Made by a program: the position numbers and the translations under genes. The notes beneath the pieces were generated by a model. The model ran no database searches. It saw only the letters and a program-made list of their open reading frames with translations, and was not told the DNA's origin. A stretch of DNA of 64,000 nucleotides from Ideonella sp. (GTDB taxonomy: Bacteria; Pseudomonadota; Gammaproteobacteria; Burkholderiales; Burkholderiaceae_C). Position 1 is the stretch's first letter. Every line of letters begins with the position of its first letter. This document shows, piece by piece, positions 1 to 7,751 of the stretch. Location: assembly GCA_016721465.1 (NCBI GenBank), contig JADKIA010000030.1, positions 496,001 to 560,000 on the forward strand, in the 5' to 3' direction.

Positions 1-696
1 AGTAGCCAGCGCTCGCTCGAGCGTACCCGCGAAGTGTGAGGTGATCGCAGCCTTGGCCGCCTGGATTTCGCCGGCCAGGACGGCTTTCAGAATCTCGCGG
101 TGCTCCCTGTCGATCGCGGCAAGCGGAAGGCGCGACCGGTCGATGGAGACGCTGCGATAGCGCTGTGACTGCTCGAAAAGCGTCTCCCTAAAGCGCATGA
201 GCCATGGTGAGTCGCAGGCCGAAACGAGAGAGCGGTGGAAGTCCGCGTGCGCCTCGCCCCACTGGTCCAGCGCCTTGGCTCGAACCAGGGTCCGAAGGCG
301 GTCGTAGGTTCGCTGCAACGTCGCACGCCACGCATCGTCGCCGTTTGTCATCGCCATCTCGATGGCCATGCACTCAAGGGCGATGCGCATGCGGGTGACG
401 TCGACCAGGTCACTCTTGGAGATGGGCGACACCTTGAACCCGCGCTGTTCCTCGGCCACCACGAGACCGTCGGCAACCAGGCGCGAGAGCGCTTCACGCA
501 CCACGCTCAGGCTCACGCCGTATTGCTGCTGCAGGTTCGCCAGATGGAGCTTCTCGCCCTGTTTCAGGCGGTTGGAAATGATGTCAGCACGCAACCTGCC
601 GTAGACGGCGGTGGTGAGGCTTCGAACACCAAGGTCGCGACGACCGTCAGCCGAGCTGGCCGGGGACTGGGTGCTGATCAAGGACGTTTTTGCCAT
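1..696 (-). CDS. GntR/FCD-family transcriptional regulator, C-terminus cut by window edge
   Basis: The reverse strand stays open for 232 codons from an ATG at 696 to base 1, so the C-terminus lies outside the window. Residues about 26-90 form a GntR winged helix (helix-turn-helix around YGVSLSVVREALSRLV, then the wing EEQRGFKV). From residue about 98 an FCD ligand-binding domain follows, with the usual metal-ligand pattern (HADFH, EHREI, TSHF). FCD regulators are usually repressors that sense small organic acids or pathway metabolites. It is the last gene of an operon with a monooxygenase, a small protein and a GST; the gap to the GST stop is 8 bases. It may act on the palindrome at 3375-3405 (inference). 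The start codon has no clear ribosome binding site, so it may be translationally coupled. Confidence 0.85.
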   Translation of the reverse strand, partial: MAKTSLISTQSPASSADGRRDLGVRSLTTAVYGRLRADIISNRLKQGEKLHLANLQQQYGVSLSVVREALSRLVADGLVVAEEQRGFKVSPISKSDLVDVTRMRIALECMAIEMAMTNGDDAWRATLQRTYDRLRTLVRAKALDQWGEAHADFHRSLVSACDSPWLMRFRETLFEQSQRYRSVSIDRSRLPLAAIDREHREILKAVLAGEIQAAKAAITSHFAGTLERALAT

Positions 697-704
697 CGTG
701 GAAT

Positions 705-1409
705 TCAGTGCGAAAGCCGCCCCGGTCTTCGCCGCCGAGGGCTCACAGCTTCACCAGGCGGCAGCGGGATGTTACAGCGCTCGACGGCCGCCTTCTCACG
801 CGCCAGTGCCCTCACGAACGACGGGCGAGCACGCACGCGGCCTATGTGTTCAGTGATGGCCAGGTGGTCGACCCCGGGAGCGCCGCCGAGCGTGGCGATG
901 CCCATCAGCCAGCACAGGTACACGTCCACGATGGACCATCGATCGCCATACCACCAAGGGGCGTTCGACAGACGTGAGGAGATCTGGTCGACGACAGGCC
1001 TGAAGGCTTGCAGGGCGAATTCCTTGACTGGCTCGGTGTCTCCGCTCGTGAACAACTGTGGCAGCAGGATCTGGCGGACCAGCGGGTGCAGCGCGCTGCC
1101 GCACCACACCAGATCGCCCAGCGCCTGCATGCGACCTTCGGGTTCGTCCAGGTTCGGTAGCAACTGTCCTTCGGGATATTGCGTTGCGAGATAGAACAGG
1201 ATCGCTGGGTTCTCGGTGAGGATCCGCTGGCCCACCTGGAGCGCCGGCACCTTGCCCTTGGGGTTGATGGCCAGGTATTCCGGCTTCTTCTGCTCGCCGC
1301 GCATCAGCGCCAGCGGGCGCTCCTCGAAGGGCAGTTGCAGCTCCTCGAGTGCATTGAGCGGCACGCGCGAACAGGCGCCGGGTGCGTAGAACAGCGTCAG
1401 TGCATTCAT
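705..1409 (-). CDS. Beta-class glutathione S-transferase (BphK-like)
   Basis: The 234-residue protein has an N-terminal thioredoxin-fold GST domain starting LTLFYAPGACS, with the beta-class cysteine at residue 13. The glutathione-contacting NPKGKVPAL and TENPAILFYL segments follow, then an all-helical C-terminal domain. Beta-class GSTs of the BphK type are often found in biphenyl and other aromatic pathways, where they act on electrophilic or halogenated intermediates. A Shine-Dalgarno sequence (GGAGGA) sits before the ATG. The gene starts 4 bases after the stop of the small upstream gene and is cotranscribed with an MhpA-like monooxygenase. The last ~12 residues are arginine-rich and look like a read-on tail. 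Substrate is unknown. Confidence 0.85.
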   Translation of the reverse strand: MNALTLFYAPGACSRVPLNALEELQLPFEERPLALMRGEQKKPEYLAINPKGKVPALQVGQRILTENPAILFYLATQYPEGQLLPNLDEPEGRMQALGDLVWCGSALHPLVRQILLPQLFTSGDTEPVKEFALQAFRPVVDQISSRLSNAPWWYGDRWSIVDVYLCWLMGIATLGGAPGVDHLAITEHIGRVRARPSFVRALAREKAAVERCNIPLPPGEAVSPRRRRPGRLSH

Positions 1410-1413
1410 GGTG

Positions 1414-1725
1414 TCAGGTCCTCCGGGTCCCGGTCATCGGCGCCTTGCCGAGCAGCGCCGTGCCGCCGTGACCCGTGAACTCGTCGCCCGTCACCTCGAT
1501 CTCGACGTTGAGCGTGAGCTTGAAGGGCTTGACCAGCTGCATCGTCCAAGTGACCTTGTCGCCGTCCACCTTGCCGTTGTTCAGCGGCATGACGATGCCG
1601 TTCTTCAGGTTGGTCATCGTGCCCGTCAGCGAGCCGTCCGGGCCGCTCGCCAGCACCAGTTCGTGGGGTTCCTTGCCAACGGGCGCGACGACGATGCAGT
1701 CCCAGGTTCCATCGATGTTCGACAT
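1414..1725 (-). CDS. Small conserved beta-rich protein of unknown function
   Basis: This 103-residue protein starts at the ATG at 1725, just after a strong Shine-Dalgarno sequence (AAGGAGGA); longer in-frame starts upstream lack one and overlap the neighbour. It has no signal peptide, cysteine cluster or HTH. The sequence alternates short strands and glycine turns (GTWDCIV, GSLTGTMTNL, GKVDGDKVTWTM, GDEFTGHG), which suggests a small beta-barrel or calycin-like fold (inference). It lies between the FAD monooxygenase and the GST in one operon. A role as ligand carrier or accessory protein is possible, but no function can be assigned. Confidence 0.75.
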   Translation of the reverse strand: MSNIDGTWDCIVVAPVGKEPHELVLASGPDGSLTGTMTNLKNGIVMPLNNGKVDGDKVTWTMQLVKPFKLTLNVEIEVTGDEFTGHGGTALLGKAPMTGTRRT

Positions 1726-1751
1726 TGCTCCTCCTTGTGTTGAGTCTGTCG

Positions 1752-3323
1752 TTACTGGAGCCCCAGGCGGGTCGCCAGCTGCAGCACCAGGCTGTCTGCG
1801 TCCTTCACGCTCGCGCCCGTTCCGAAGACGTAGAAGTCGGGGCGCACGAGGATCACCTCGCTGCCTGTCTCGTCGAACCACTCTTCATAAACGCCTTCGA
1901 GGTCCTCGACAGGCGCTTGCCGACCCACCTGGACCGCGACCCCGGCCAGTCGGTGCCAGCAGGCGCGCGCCGCGGGCGACAACGCAGCCAGCGGGTCGCC
2001 GTGCCGAGCCAGCAGCACGAAGCGGCCCGCGCCGAAGATGTCGTCGAAGCGGCCTTCCTGGCCGGCACGGCGGACCAGCCCCTGGCGCCCGAGCACCGCC
2101 GCGTGCGGATCGTCCTTCAACACGGCGCCTGGCCCCATGCGCCAGACGGGTTGCGGCGGCCGGGCTTGCGGGTTGTCGCGCAGGAAGCGCAACATGCCGT
2201 CGCGCTCCTCGCACAGCTGCGGATCGAGCGGGCTGATGATGCGGCCGACCTCGACAGCCTGCGTCACCACCTGCGCCGCATGGTCGACGCGCTCGCGCGT
2301 GTAGTCGTCCAGCGTGTCCGGCTCCAGCACGCCGCGCAGCACGAAGTCCAGGCGCCATGACAGCGTCGCCGCGTCCCGCAGGCCCGCGTTCAGGCCCTGC
2401 GCAAGGAAGGGCGGCGTGAGGTGGGCTGCATCGCCGGCGATCAAGAGCCGGCCGCGACGCCATTGGGTGGCCCACAAGGCGCGGAACGTGTAGATCGCGT
2501 GTCTCGTGAGGCGGGCGTTCTCCGGCGTGACCCCGTATTCGCCCAGCAGTTGCCACACCGACCCTTCGGCGGCCAGGCCCTCCTTCGTTTCGCCTGGCAT
2601 GAGCATGAACTCGAAGCGGCGGCGCCCCGGTCCGGCCGGCGCGAAGGTCACCGGGCGCTTGGGGCCCAGCGTCTGCCCGAGATAGGGCTTCCAGGGCCTG
2701 TCGGTCGTGGGCTCGATGTCCACCACCAGCCAGTCGGCGGCGACGCCCAGATCGAGGACCGGAACGTCCATCAGGCGGCGCACCAGGCCGCCGGCGCCGT
2801 CGCAGCCGACGACGAACTTCGCGGTGAGCGTGGTCTGCTTCGCCGCCGGCCTGGCAACGCCGTTGGCTTCGGCGTCGACCAATGTCACCTGCGCGCAACT
2901 GCTGTCCTGCGTCACATCCAGCACGAGCTTGCCGCGCAGCACCTGGATGCACGCATGAGTGGCGATCTGTTCTTCGATCAGTGCCTCGACATCGGGCTGA
3001 TTGAAGCCTTGCATCTCGAGGTACCCCGACTCCGCCCGCGTTCGCATCTCGACGGTGGACAGCACCTCGCCTTCGGAAGAGACGAACTCGGCCTGCCGCA
3101 GCCGCTCGTCCCACAGCAGTGCCGACTTCAGACGCTCCGACGTGCCGGCCCAGTGAAGGATGCGCAGGCTCTCGTGTCCGATGCCGATGGCGCGCGGCAG
3201 CGGGTAGGGGGCATGCCACTTGTCGACAAGCGCCACGCGATGCCCTTGACGCCCGAGCAACAGGGCCGTGACCAGCCCGACCGGGCCGGCTCCGATGACG
3301 ATCACATCCAGCTCAGGCTTCAT
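1752..3323 (-). CDS. MhpA-like FAD-dependent aromatic monooxygenase
   Basis: The 523-residue protein belongs to the class A flavoprotein hydroxylases (phenol hydroxylase/MhpA/PheA family). The FAD dinucleotide motif GAGPVG is at residues 11-16. The central motif is GCDGAGGLVRRLM, and the second FAD site is GDAAHLTPPFLAQGLNAGLRD. The C-terminal thioredoxin-like region typical of the family is present. Such enzymes add one hydroxyl ortho to a phenolic OH with NAD(P)H and O2, making a catechol for extradiol cleavage. It is the first gene of the operon with the small protein (26 bases downstream), GST and GntR regulator. A related enzyme lies at 14230-15834. The phenolic substrate is unknown. Confidence 0.9.
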   Translation of the reverse strand: MKPELDVIVIGAGPVGLVTALLLGRQGHRVALVDKWHAPYPLPRAIGIGHESLRILHWAGTSERLKSALLWDERLRQAEFVSSEGEVLSTVEMRTRAESGYLEMQGFNQPDVEALIEEQIATHACIQVLRGKLVLDVTQDSSCAQVTLVDAEANGVARPAAKQTTLTAKFVVGCDGAGGLVRRLMDVPVLDLGVAADWLVVDIEPTTDRPWKPYLGQTLGPKRPVTFAPAGPGRRRFEFMLMPGETKEGLAAEGSVWQLLGEYGVTPENARLTRHAIYTFRALWATQWRRGRLLIAGDAAHLTPPFLAQGLNAGLRDAATLSWRLDFVLRGVLEPDTLDDYTRERVDHAAQVVTQAVEVGRIISPLDPQLCEERDGMLRFLRDNPQARPPQPVWRMGPGAVLKDDPHAAVLGRQGLVRRAGQEGRFDDIFGAGRFVLLARHGDPLAALSPAARACWHRLAGVAVQVGRQAPVEDLEGVYEEWFDETGSEVILVRPDFYVFGTGASVKDADSLVLQLATRLGLQ

Positions 3324-3374
3324 GGAATTGCGTCCGGGGTGGGGCAGCGAGGTGCCGATGGTTGGTGAAAATAC

Positions 3375-3405
3375 CGATAATCGAAAATCGATTTTCGCAT
3401 TATCG
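3375..3405. promoter_or_regulatory. 31-base palindrome, candidate operator
   Basis: The core CGAAAATCGATTTTCG (3382-3397) is a perfect 16-base palindrome. It is flanked by CGATAAT (3375-3381) and its complement ATTATCG (3399-3405), with one extra C at 3398. It stands out as AT-rich in high-GC surroundings and lies about 52 bases upstream of the monooxygenase start. A dimeric regulator, plausibly the GntR protein at the end of that operon, is the natural candidate to bind it. Confidence 0.6.
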
Positions 3406-3439
3406 TTTTGTCATCATGCAGGCGGGATTGGGGCAAACC

Positions 3440-3589
3440 ATGAAATCAGAGGAGTACGTCGTCGGTGGCGTCAAGCTGGCGCGACCCTTCAAGCTGTGCC
3501 GCCAAGGACACATCGGCGTGTTCCAGACCGACTTGGCCGAGGCGAGCGCCTTCTCTGTCGATCAGCTGTACCAGGGTCTCCTGGGCTGA
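3440..3589 (+). pseudogene. N-terminal remnant of a VOC/extradiol dioxygenase-like gene
   Basis: A 49-residue ORF reads MKSEEYVVGGVKLARPFKLC and continues RQGHIGVFQTDLAEA...YQGLLG before a stop. The pattern RPFK..R.GH.G...TDL..A..F....LG is how many VOC-fold (glyoxalase/extradiol) proteins begin. The beta-alpha-beta module is not completed and no downstream continuation is evident in the 85 bases before the hydrolase. It is read as the decayed 5' end of a ring-cleavage or VOC gene; it could also be a short leader peptide, which is less likely. Confidence 0.5.
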
Positions 3590-3673
3590 ACGTCGGCAGA
3601 CCCTTCCTTCACGTACGCGCCGACCAACCAGCGCGCCTTCACGACTGACCACTTCCGGTAAGGACTCAACCTC

Positions 3674-4555
3674 ATGTCACTGTGGACCGATCTCCTCGGC
3701 ATTCCATTCGAACTGCGCAGCGTCGACGTCAAGGGCGTCGCAACCCGGGTCCTGCGCGCCGGACACGGCGAGCCCATCATCTTTCTCCACGGCATCAGCG
3801 GGCACCTGGAGGCGTTCGTCAGGTGCGTGCCGGGGCACATCGCCGAAGGCTTCGAAGTGCACCTCATCGACATGCTGGGCCACGGCTTCACCGGCAAGCC
3901 CGACGTGGACTACACCGTCGATGCGCTGGCCCAGCACGTCGTCGACTACCTGGACGTCATGGGGATCACGGCCGCCCACATTACGGGCATCTCGCTCGGC
4001 GGTTGGGTCACGGGCTGGATGCTCACCCGTCATCCCCAGAGGATTAAGCGTGCCACGATGATCCTGTCGGCGGGGAACCCTGCGATGGGCTCGCCGCAGA
4101 TCGCCGAAATCGTCGCCGGCAGCACCACCGCAGCGGTCATGAGCGACGAACTCTCCTACACGCGCAAGCGACTGGAGCAGGTCATCCACAACAAGGCGCT
4201 CGTCACCGACGAACTGGTGGACGTGCGCTACGCCGTCTACCACCAGCCCAGCTTCAGGGAGCGACTGCCGCGCGTACTCGCCTCGACCAAGCCCGAGATC
4301 TACCAGCGCTACATGCTCACCGCCGAGAGCCTTCGCGCGGTCGACAAGGAGGTGCTGCTCGCGTGGTCGGAGGAGGATGCCTACTCCGACGTGCTGGGCG
4401 CCCAATACTTCGTCGAACACCTCCCGAAGAACAAGCTCGTGGTCTTCAAGGATGCGGGCCACTGGCCGCCCTACGAGCGCCCGGCGGACTTCGCCAAGGT
4501 GAATACCGCGTTCCTGCATGCCGGCCTGGGCGCCATTGAGTCGGGTCCCCGGTGA
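3674..4555 (+). CDS. Alpha/beta-hydrolase, candidate C-C (meta-cleavage product) hydrolase
   Basis: The 293-residue protein has the alpha/beta-hydrolase fold. The oxyanion-hole segment is FLHGISGH (residues 37-44), the nucleophile elbow GISLGG has Ser107, the acid is in SEEDAYSD, and the catalytic histidine is in DAGHWPPYE near the C-terminus. Family members in aromatic gene clusters hydrolyse vinylogous 1,5-diketones made by extradiol cleavage, though esterases share the fold. A Shine-Dalgarno-like GGTAAGGA precedes the ATG. It is divergent from the monooxygenase operon and followed 139 bases later by the DUF1302 gene, which has its own operator. Substrate is unknown. Confidence 0.85.
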   Translation: MSLWTDLLGIPFELRSVDVKGVATRVLRAGHGEPIIFLHGISGHLEAFVRCVPGHIAEGFEVHLIDMLGHGFTGKPDVDYTVDALAQHVVDYLDVMGITAAHITGISLGGWVTGWMLTRHPQRIKRATMILSAGNPAMGSPQIAEIVAGSTTAAVMSDELSYTRKRLEQVIHNKALVTDELVDVRYAVYHQPSFRERLPRVLASTKPEIYQRYMLTAESLRAVDKEVLLAWSEEDAYSDVLGAQYFVEHLPKNKLVVFKDAGHWPPYERPADFAKVNTAFLHAGLGAIESGPR

Positions 4556-4565
4556 GCGCCACGAC

Positions 4566-4582
4566 GCTGATATCAGTATAAG
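4566..4582 (+). promoter_or_regulatory. Shared TetR-type operator motif, copy 1 (upstream of DUF1302 gene)
   Basis: The sequence GCTGATATCAGTATAAG closely matches sites at 13212, 23743 and, less well, 19396. CTGATATCAG inside it is a perfect palindrome. It lies 113 bases upstream of the DUF1302 start codon, in the only long gap of this operon. A looser second half, CATAAACTGATCTCAG, follows at 4610-4625. It is the likely binding site of one or both TetR proteins of this island (inference). Confidence 0.6.
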
Positions 4583-4694
4583 TTCGGGTGTGCGCCGCCC
4601 TGATGCACCCATAAACTGATCTCAGGGCAAAGACAAGACTGCACTAATCTGGTCCGGTCAACCATCGCGCATCGAGCGCAATACGGAGACAACG

Positions 4695-6386
4695 ATGAAG
4701 AGAACCTTCAAGACAGCCTGCGCAGTTGGGCCAAGGATTCGTGCGGTACCGCTGGCATGCGCGCTTGCATCACTGCCGTTCATCGGGACGGGCGCACACG
4801 CGTTGGAGATCGACAGCGGCAATCCCGACCTGACGTTGCGTTGGGACACGACCGTGAAGTACAGCCTTGCGGCACGCGTGAAGTCGCCCGATGCGATCTA
4901 CACCGGAGCGGCGAACGCCAACGGCGACGATGGGGACCGCAACTTCAAGAAGGGCATCGTGTCGAGCCGCCTCGATGTCTTCACCGAAATGGATGCCGTC
5001 TGGCAGAAGCGTGCCGGCGTCCGGTTGAGCGCCTCGGCCTACTACGACCCGATTTACAACCGCAGCAACGACAACCCTGGCTTCCCCGGCGGCGCCTTCC
5101 CGAACAACGTTTCGGTGGCCAGCAACGAGTTCACCCGGGACACGCGCAAGTGGATGGGTCGCAACGCCGAGGTCCTGGATGCGTTCGTCTTCGGCAAGTT
5201 CGAGCTCGGCGAGGCGACGGCCACCGTTCGCGCGGGACAGCATAGCCTGACCTGGGGCGAGAGCCTGTTCTTCGGGGGCAACGCCATCGCCGGCGGGATG
5301 ATGCCGGTGGACGCGATCAAGCTGTCCTCCGTGCCCGCGACGCAGTTCAAGGAGGCCATCCGACCGGTCCCCATGCTCTCCGGCACGATCCAGGTGGCGC
5401 CGCGCGTCTCGCTCGGGGCGTACTACCAGTTCACGTGGAAGAAGACGCTGCTGCCTCCGGCGGGCTCCTTCCTGTCGACTTCTGACTTCCTCGACTACGG
5501 CGGCGAGCAGTTGCTGCTCGGCCCGGCCGGCGCGGCGGTTCGCCTGTCCGATCGCAAGCCGAGCAATTCGGGGCAGGGCGGCCTCCAGTTGCGCTTCCGG
5601 GGCGACGAGACGGACTACGGTGTCTACCTCGTCCGCTACCACGAGAAGGGTCCGCAGGGCGTGCCCGTGCTGGGCGTGGTGCCCGGCGTCGGCCCGCTGC
5701 CGACGGGGTTGTACCTGGCCTACAACCAGGGTGTCACCGCGCTCGCGGTGAGCGCCAGTCGCAGCTTCGGGCTCGTCAACGTGGCCGCGGAGGCTGGCAT
5801 CCGGACCAACTCCTCGCTGGCCTCCACGCAAGGCGCAGACGCCAGTGCGCTGGCGCCCCCGGGCGTGATCCCGGCCACCGATCTGACGGGCAACCCAGGC
5901 TTCGCCACTGGCCGGACCGCCCACGTCAACATCTCGACGCTGGCCACCCTGCCCGACAGCTTCATGTGGCGCGAGGCCACGCTGCTCGGCGAAATCGCGT
6001 GGAACCGCGCGCTCTCGATCACCAAGAACGCGGCAGCGGTTGATCCGAATTCGACCCGCGACGGCGTCGCTTTGCGCTTGGTCATCGAACCGACATACCG
6101 CTCCGTGATGCCCGGTGTCGACCTCAGCGTGCCGGTCGGGCTCGGCTGGGCACCCAATGGATCTCGGCCCCTGGCCGCAGGCGGGCCCCCGGCATGGATT
6201 CCGCAGAACGGCGGCGATCTGAGCATCGGCCTTAACGGCAGTTGGCGCGACGCCTGGCGCTTCACCTTGAACTTCACGCACTATTACGGCGCCAAGGCTC
6301 CCGTGACCGAAGGCGGGATCTACACCTGGAAGCAGTCCCAGGGCGATCGCGACTTCGTCGCTGCTTCCCTGCGCTACGCGTTCTGA
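4695..6386 (+). CDS. DUF1302 family outer-membrane protein
   Basis: The 563-residue protein has an N-terminal signal peptide with cleavage expected after AHA at residue 36. The mature part is rich in amphipathic beta strands with many aromatic and glycine residues and ends in LRYAF, a typical outer-membrane beta-barrel C-terminus. Motifs such as RAGQHSLTWGESLFFGG are characteristic of DUF1302. The family is found with DUF1329 proteins in proteobacterial loci for hydrophobic substrates. A role in moving such a substrate across or along the outer membrane is inferred, not shown. GGAGA precedes the ATG. It starts a five-gene operon running to 12402, with the shared operator upstream. Confidence 0.85.
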   Translation: MKRTFKTACAVGPRIRAVPLACALASLPFIGTGAHALEIDSGNPDLTLRWDTTVKYSLAARVKSPDAIYTGAANANGDDGDRNFKKGIVSSRLDVFTEMDAVWQKRAGVRLSASAYYDPIYNRSNDNPGFPGGAFPNNVSVASNEFTRDTRKWMGRNAEVLDAFVFGKFELGEATATVRAGQHSLTWGESLFFGGNAIAGGMMPVDAIKLSSVPATQFKEAIRPVPMLSGTIQVAPRVSLGAYYQFTWKKTLLPPAGSFLSTSDFLDYGGEQLLLGPAGAAVRLSDRKPSNSGQGGLQLRFRGDETDYGVYLVRYHEKGPQGVPVLGVVPGVGPLPTGLYLAYNQGVTALAVSASRSFGLVNVAAEAGIRTNSSLASTQGADASALAPPGVIPATDLTGNPGFATGRTAHVNISTLATLPDSFMWREATLLGEIAWNRALSITKNAAAVDPNSTRDGVALRLVIEPTYRSVMPGVDLSVPVGLGWAPNGSRPLAAGGPPAWIPQNGGDLSIGLNGSWRDAWRFTLNFTHYYGAKAPVTEGGIYTWKQSQGDRDFVAASLRYAF

Positions 6387-6403
6387 CAAGCATTGGAGAA
6401 ATC

Positions 6404-7750
6404 ATGAAGACAATTTGCCGATATCTGGCCGTGGCCCTTGCCGCGCACCTTGCCGGTGGCATGGCGCACGCGGGAGTCAGCGCGGACGAGGCGGCGCAAT
6501 TGAAGTCGACGCTGACGCCGTTCGGTGCGGAGCGCGCCGCCAACAAGGACGGCAGCATCCCCGCGTGGACGGGCGCAGCGGTCGCCAATGGGGACATCGG
6601 CGCCGATGGCCGGCGCAAGGACCCGTTCTCCGCAGACAAGCCGTTGTTCTCCGTCAGCGCGAAGAACATGGCTCAGTACGCCGACCGGCTGACCGAGGGA
6701 ACCAAGGCGCTGATGAAGAAGTTCCCCGACACCTTCCGCATCGACGTCTACCCGACGCATCGCCCGGCGCACGCGCCCCAGGCGATCTACGACGCGGTGG
6801 CCAAGAACGCGGTGAACGCCAAGATCGTCGAGGCCTCCGTGGGATGGGTTCCGCAGGGATCGCAAGGGCCCATTCCGTTTCCCATCCCGAAGGCCGGCGT
6901 GGAGGTGGTGTGGAACCACCTCATGAATTGGCGCCCGACCTATGCCCGCCAGGCGGGCCGCGACTACCAGGTCACCGAAGACGGCCAGTGGGTGATGATC
7001 GGCGACGTGACGGTGGAATCCATGTTCCCCTATCTGCTGCCGAGCAATCCGACCGGTGAATACCTGCTGGTGCGCCAGCAGACCTTCGGCCCGGCCATGC
7101 GCGCCGGCGAGAGCATCACCGGCCGGTTGGCCATCGATGACGACAAGTCGCAGACCTGGGTCTACCTGACGGGACAGCGCCGCGTGCGCAAGCTGCCCAA
7201 CCCGTGCTGCGACACGCCAGGCCCGTTCGCCGCCGGCATTGCATCGATGGACGAAGTCAACGTGTTCAACGGGCGGACCAACCGCTTCGACTGGAAGATC
7301 GTCGGCAAGAAGGAGATGTACATCCCGTACAACACGAACCGGATGTTGGCGACCAAGGACAGCGAGCTGTTCGGGCAGAAGTTCGTCAAGCCCGACCACG
7401 TGCGCTGGGAACTGCACCGGGTGTGGGTGGTGGATGCGACGCTGCGCGCAGGCCAGCGCCACACGTCGGCGAAGAGCCGCTACTACTTCGACGAGGACAC
7501 CTGGCTGGCCGTTGCCGCAGAACGCTACGACGCTGCGGGCACGCTGACCCGCGTGCCGATGCAGTTCCCGGTGGTCGCCTCCGAGGTGCCAGCGATCATT
7601 GCGCCGATGTGGGGGGTATACGACCTGTTGGGCGGCTCGAGCTTCGTCGCCCAGTTCATGGGCGAGAAAAAGGATCCGGTGCGCGCGATGCCACCCATCA
7701 AGGACTCGGGGTTCACGCCCGACGTGATGGCAGGCGAGGGCATCCGCTGA
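6404..7750 (+). CDS. DUF1329 family periplasmic or outer-membrane-associated protein
   Basis: The start is the ATG at 6404, preceded by TTGGAGAA 17 bases after the DUF1302 stop; a longer in-frame ORF reaches back into the preceding gene and is rejected. The 448-residue product has a signal peptide ending MAHA (residue 23), then the DUF1329 fold, related to the lipoprotein-carrier (LolB/outer-membrane sorting) fold. Residues such as YLTGQRRVRKLP, DTPGPF and KKEMYIPYNTNR are typical. DUF1329 and DUF1302 genes usually sit side by side, as here. A lipid or hydrophobic-substrate carrier role is inferred from fold and context. Confidence 0.85.
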   Translation: MKTICRYLAVALAAHLAGGMAHAGVSADEAAQLKSTLTPFGAERAANKDGSIPAWTGAAVANGDIGADGRRKDPFSADKPLFSVSAKNMAQYADRLTEGTKALMKKFPDTFRIDVYPTHRPAHAPQAIYDAVAKNAVNAKIVEASVGWVPQGSQGPIPFPIPKAGVEVVWNHLMNWRPTYARQAGRDYQVTEDGQWVMIGDVTVESMFPYLLPSNPTGEYLLVRQQTFGPAMRAGESITGRLAIDDDKSQTWVYLTGQRRVRKLPNPCCDTPGPFAAGIASMDEVNVFNGRTNRFDWKIVGKKEMYIPYNTNRMLATKDSELFGQKFVKPDHVRWELHRVWVVDATLRAGQRHTSAKSRYYFDEDTWLAVAAERYDAAGTLTRVPMQFPVVASEVPAIIAPMWGVYDLLGGSSFVAQFMGEKKDPVRAMPPIKDSGFTPDVMAGEGIR

Positions 7751-7751
7751 G

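Larger units (their letters stand above)
3324..3673. promoter_or_regulatory. Divergent promoter region between monooxygenase operon and hydrolase
   Basis: This 350-base stretch separates the minus-strand monooxygenase from the plus-strand hydrolase. It holds a large AT-rich palindrome at 3375-3405 and the short VOC-like remnant ORF at 3440-3589. No intact gene is seen. The TetR-type motif found before other units of this island is not present here, so this pair of units may be controlled separately. Confidence 0.5.
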
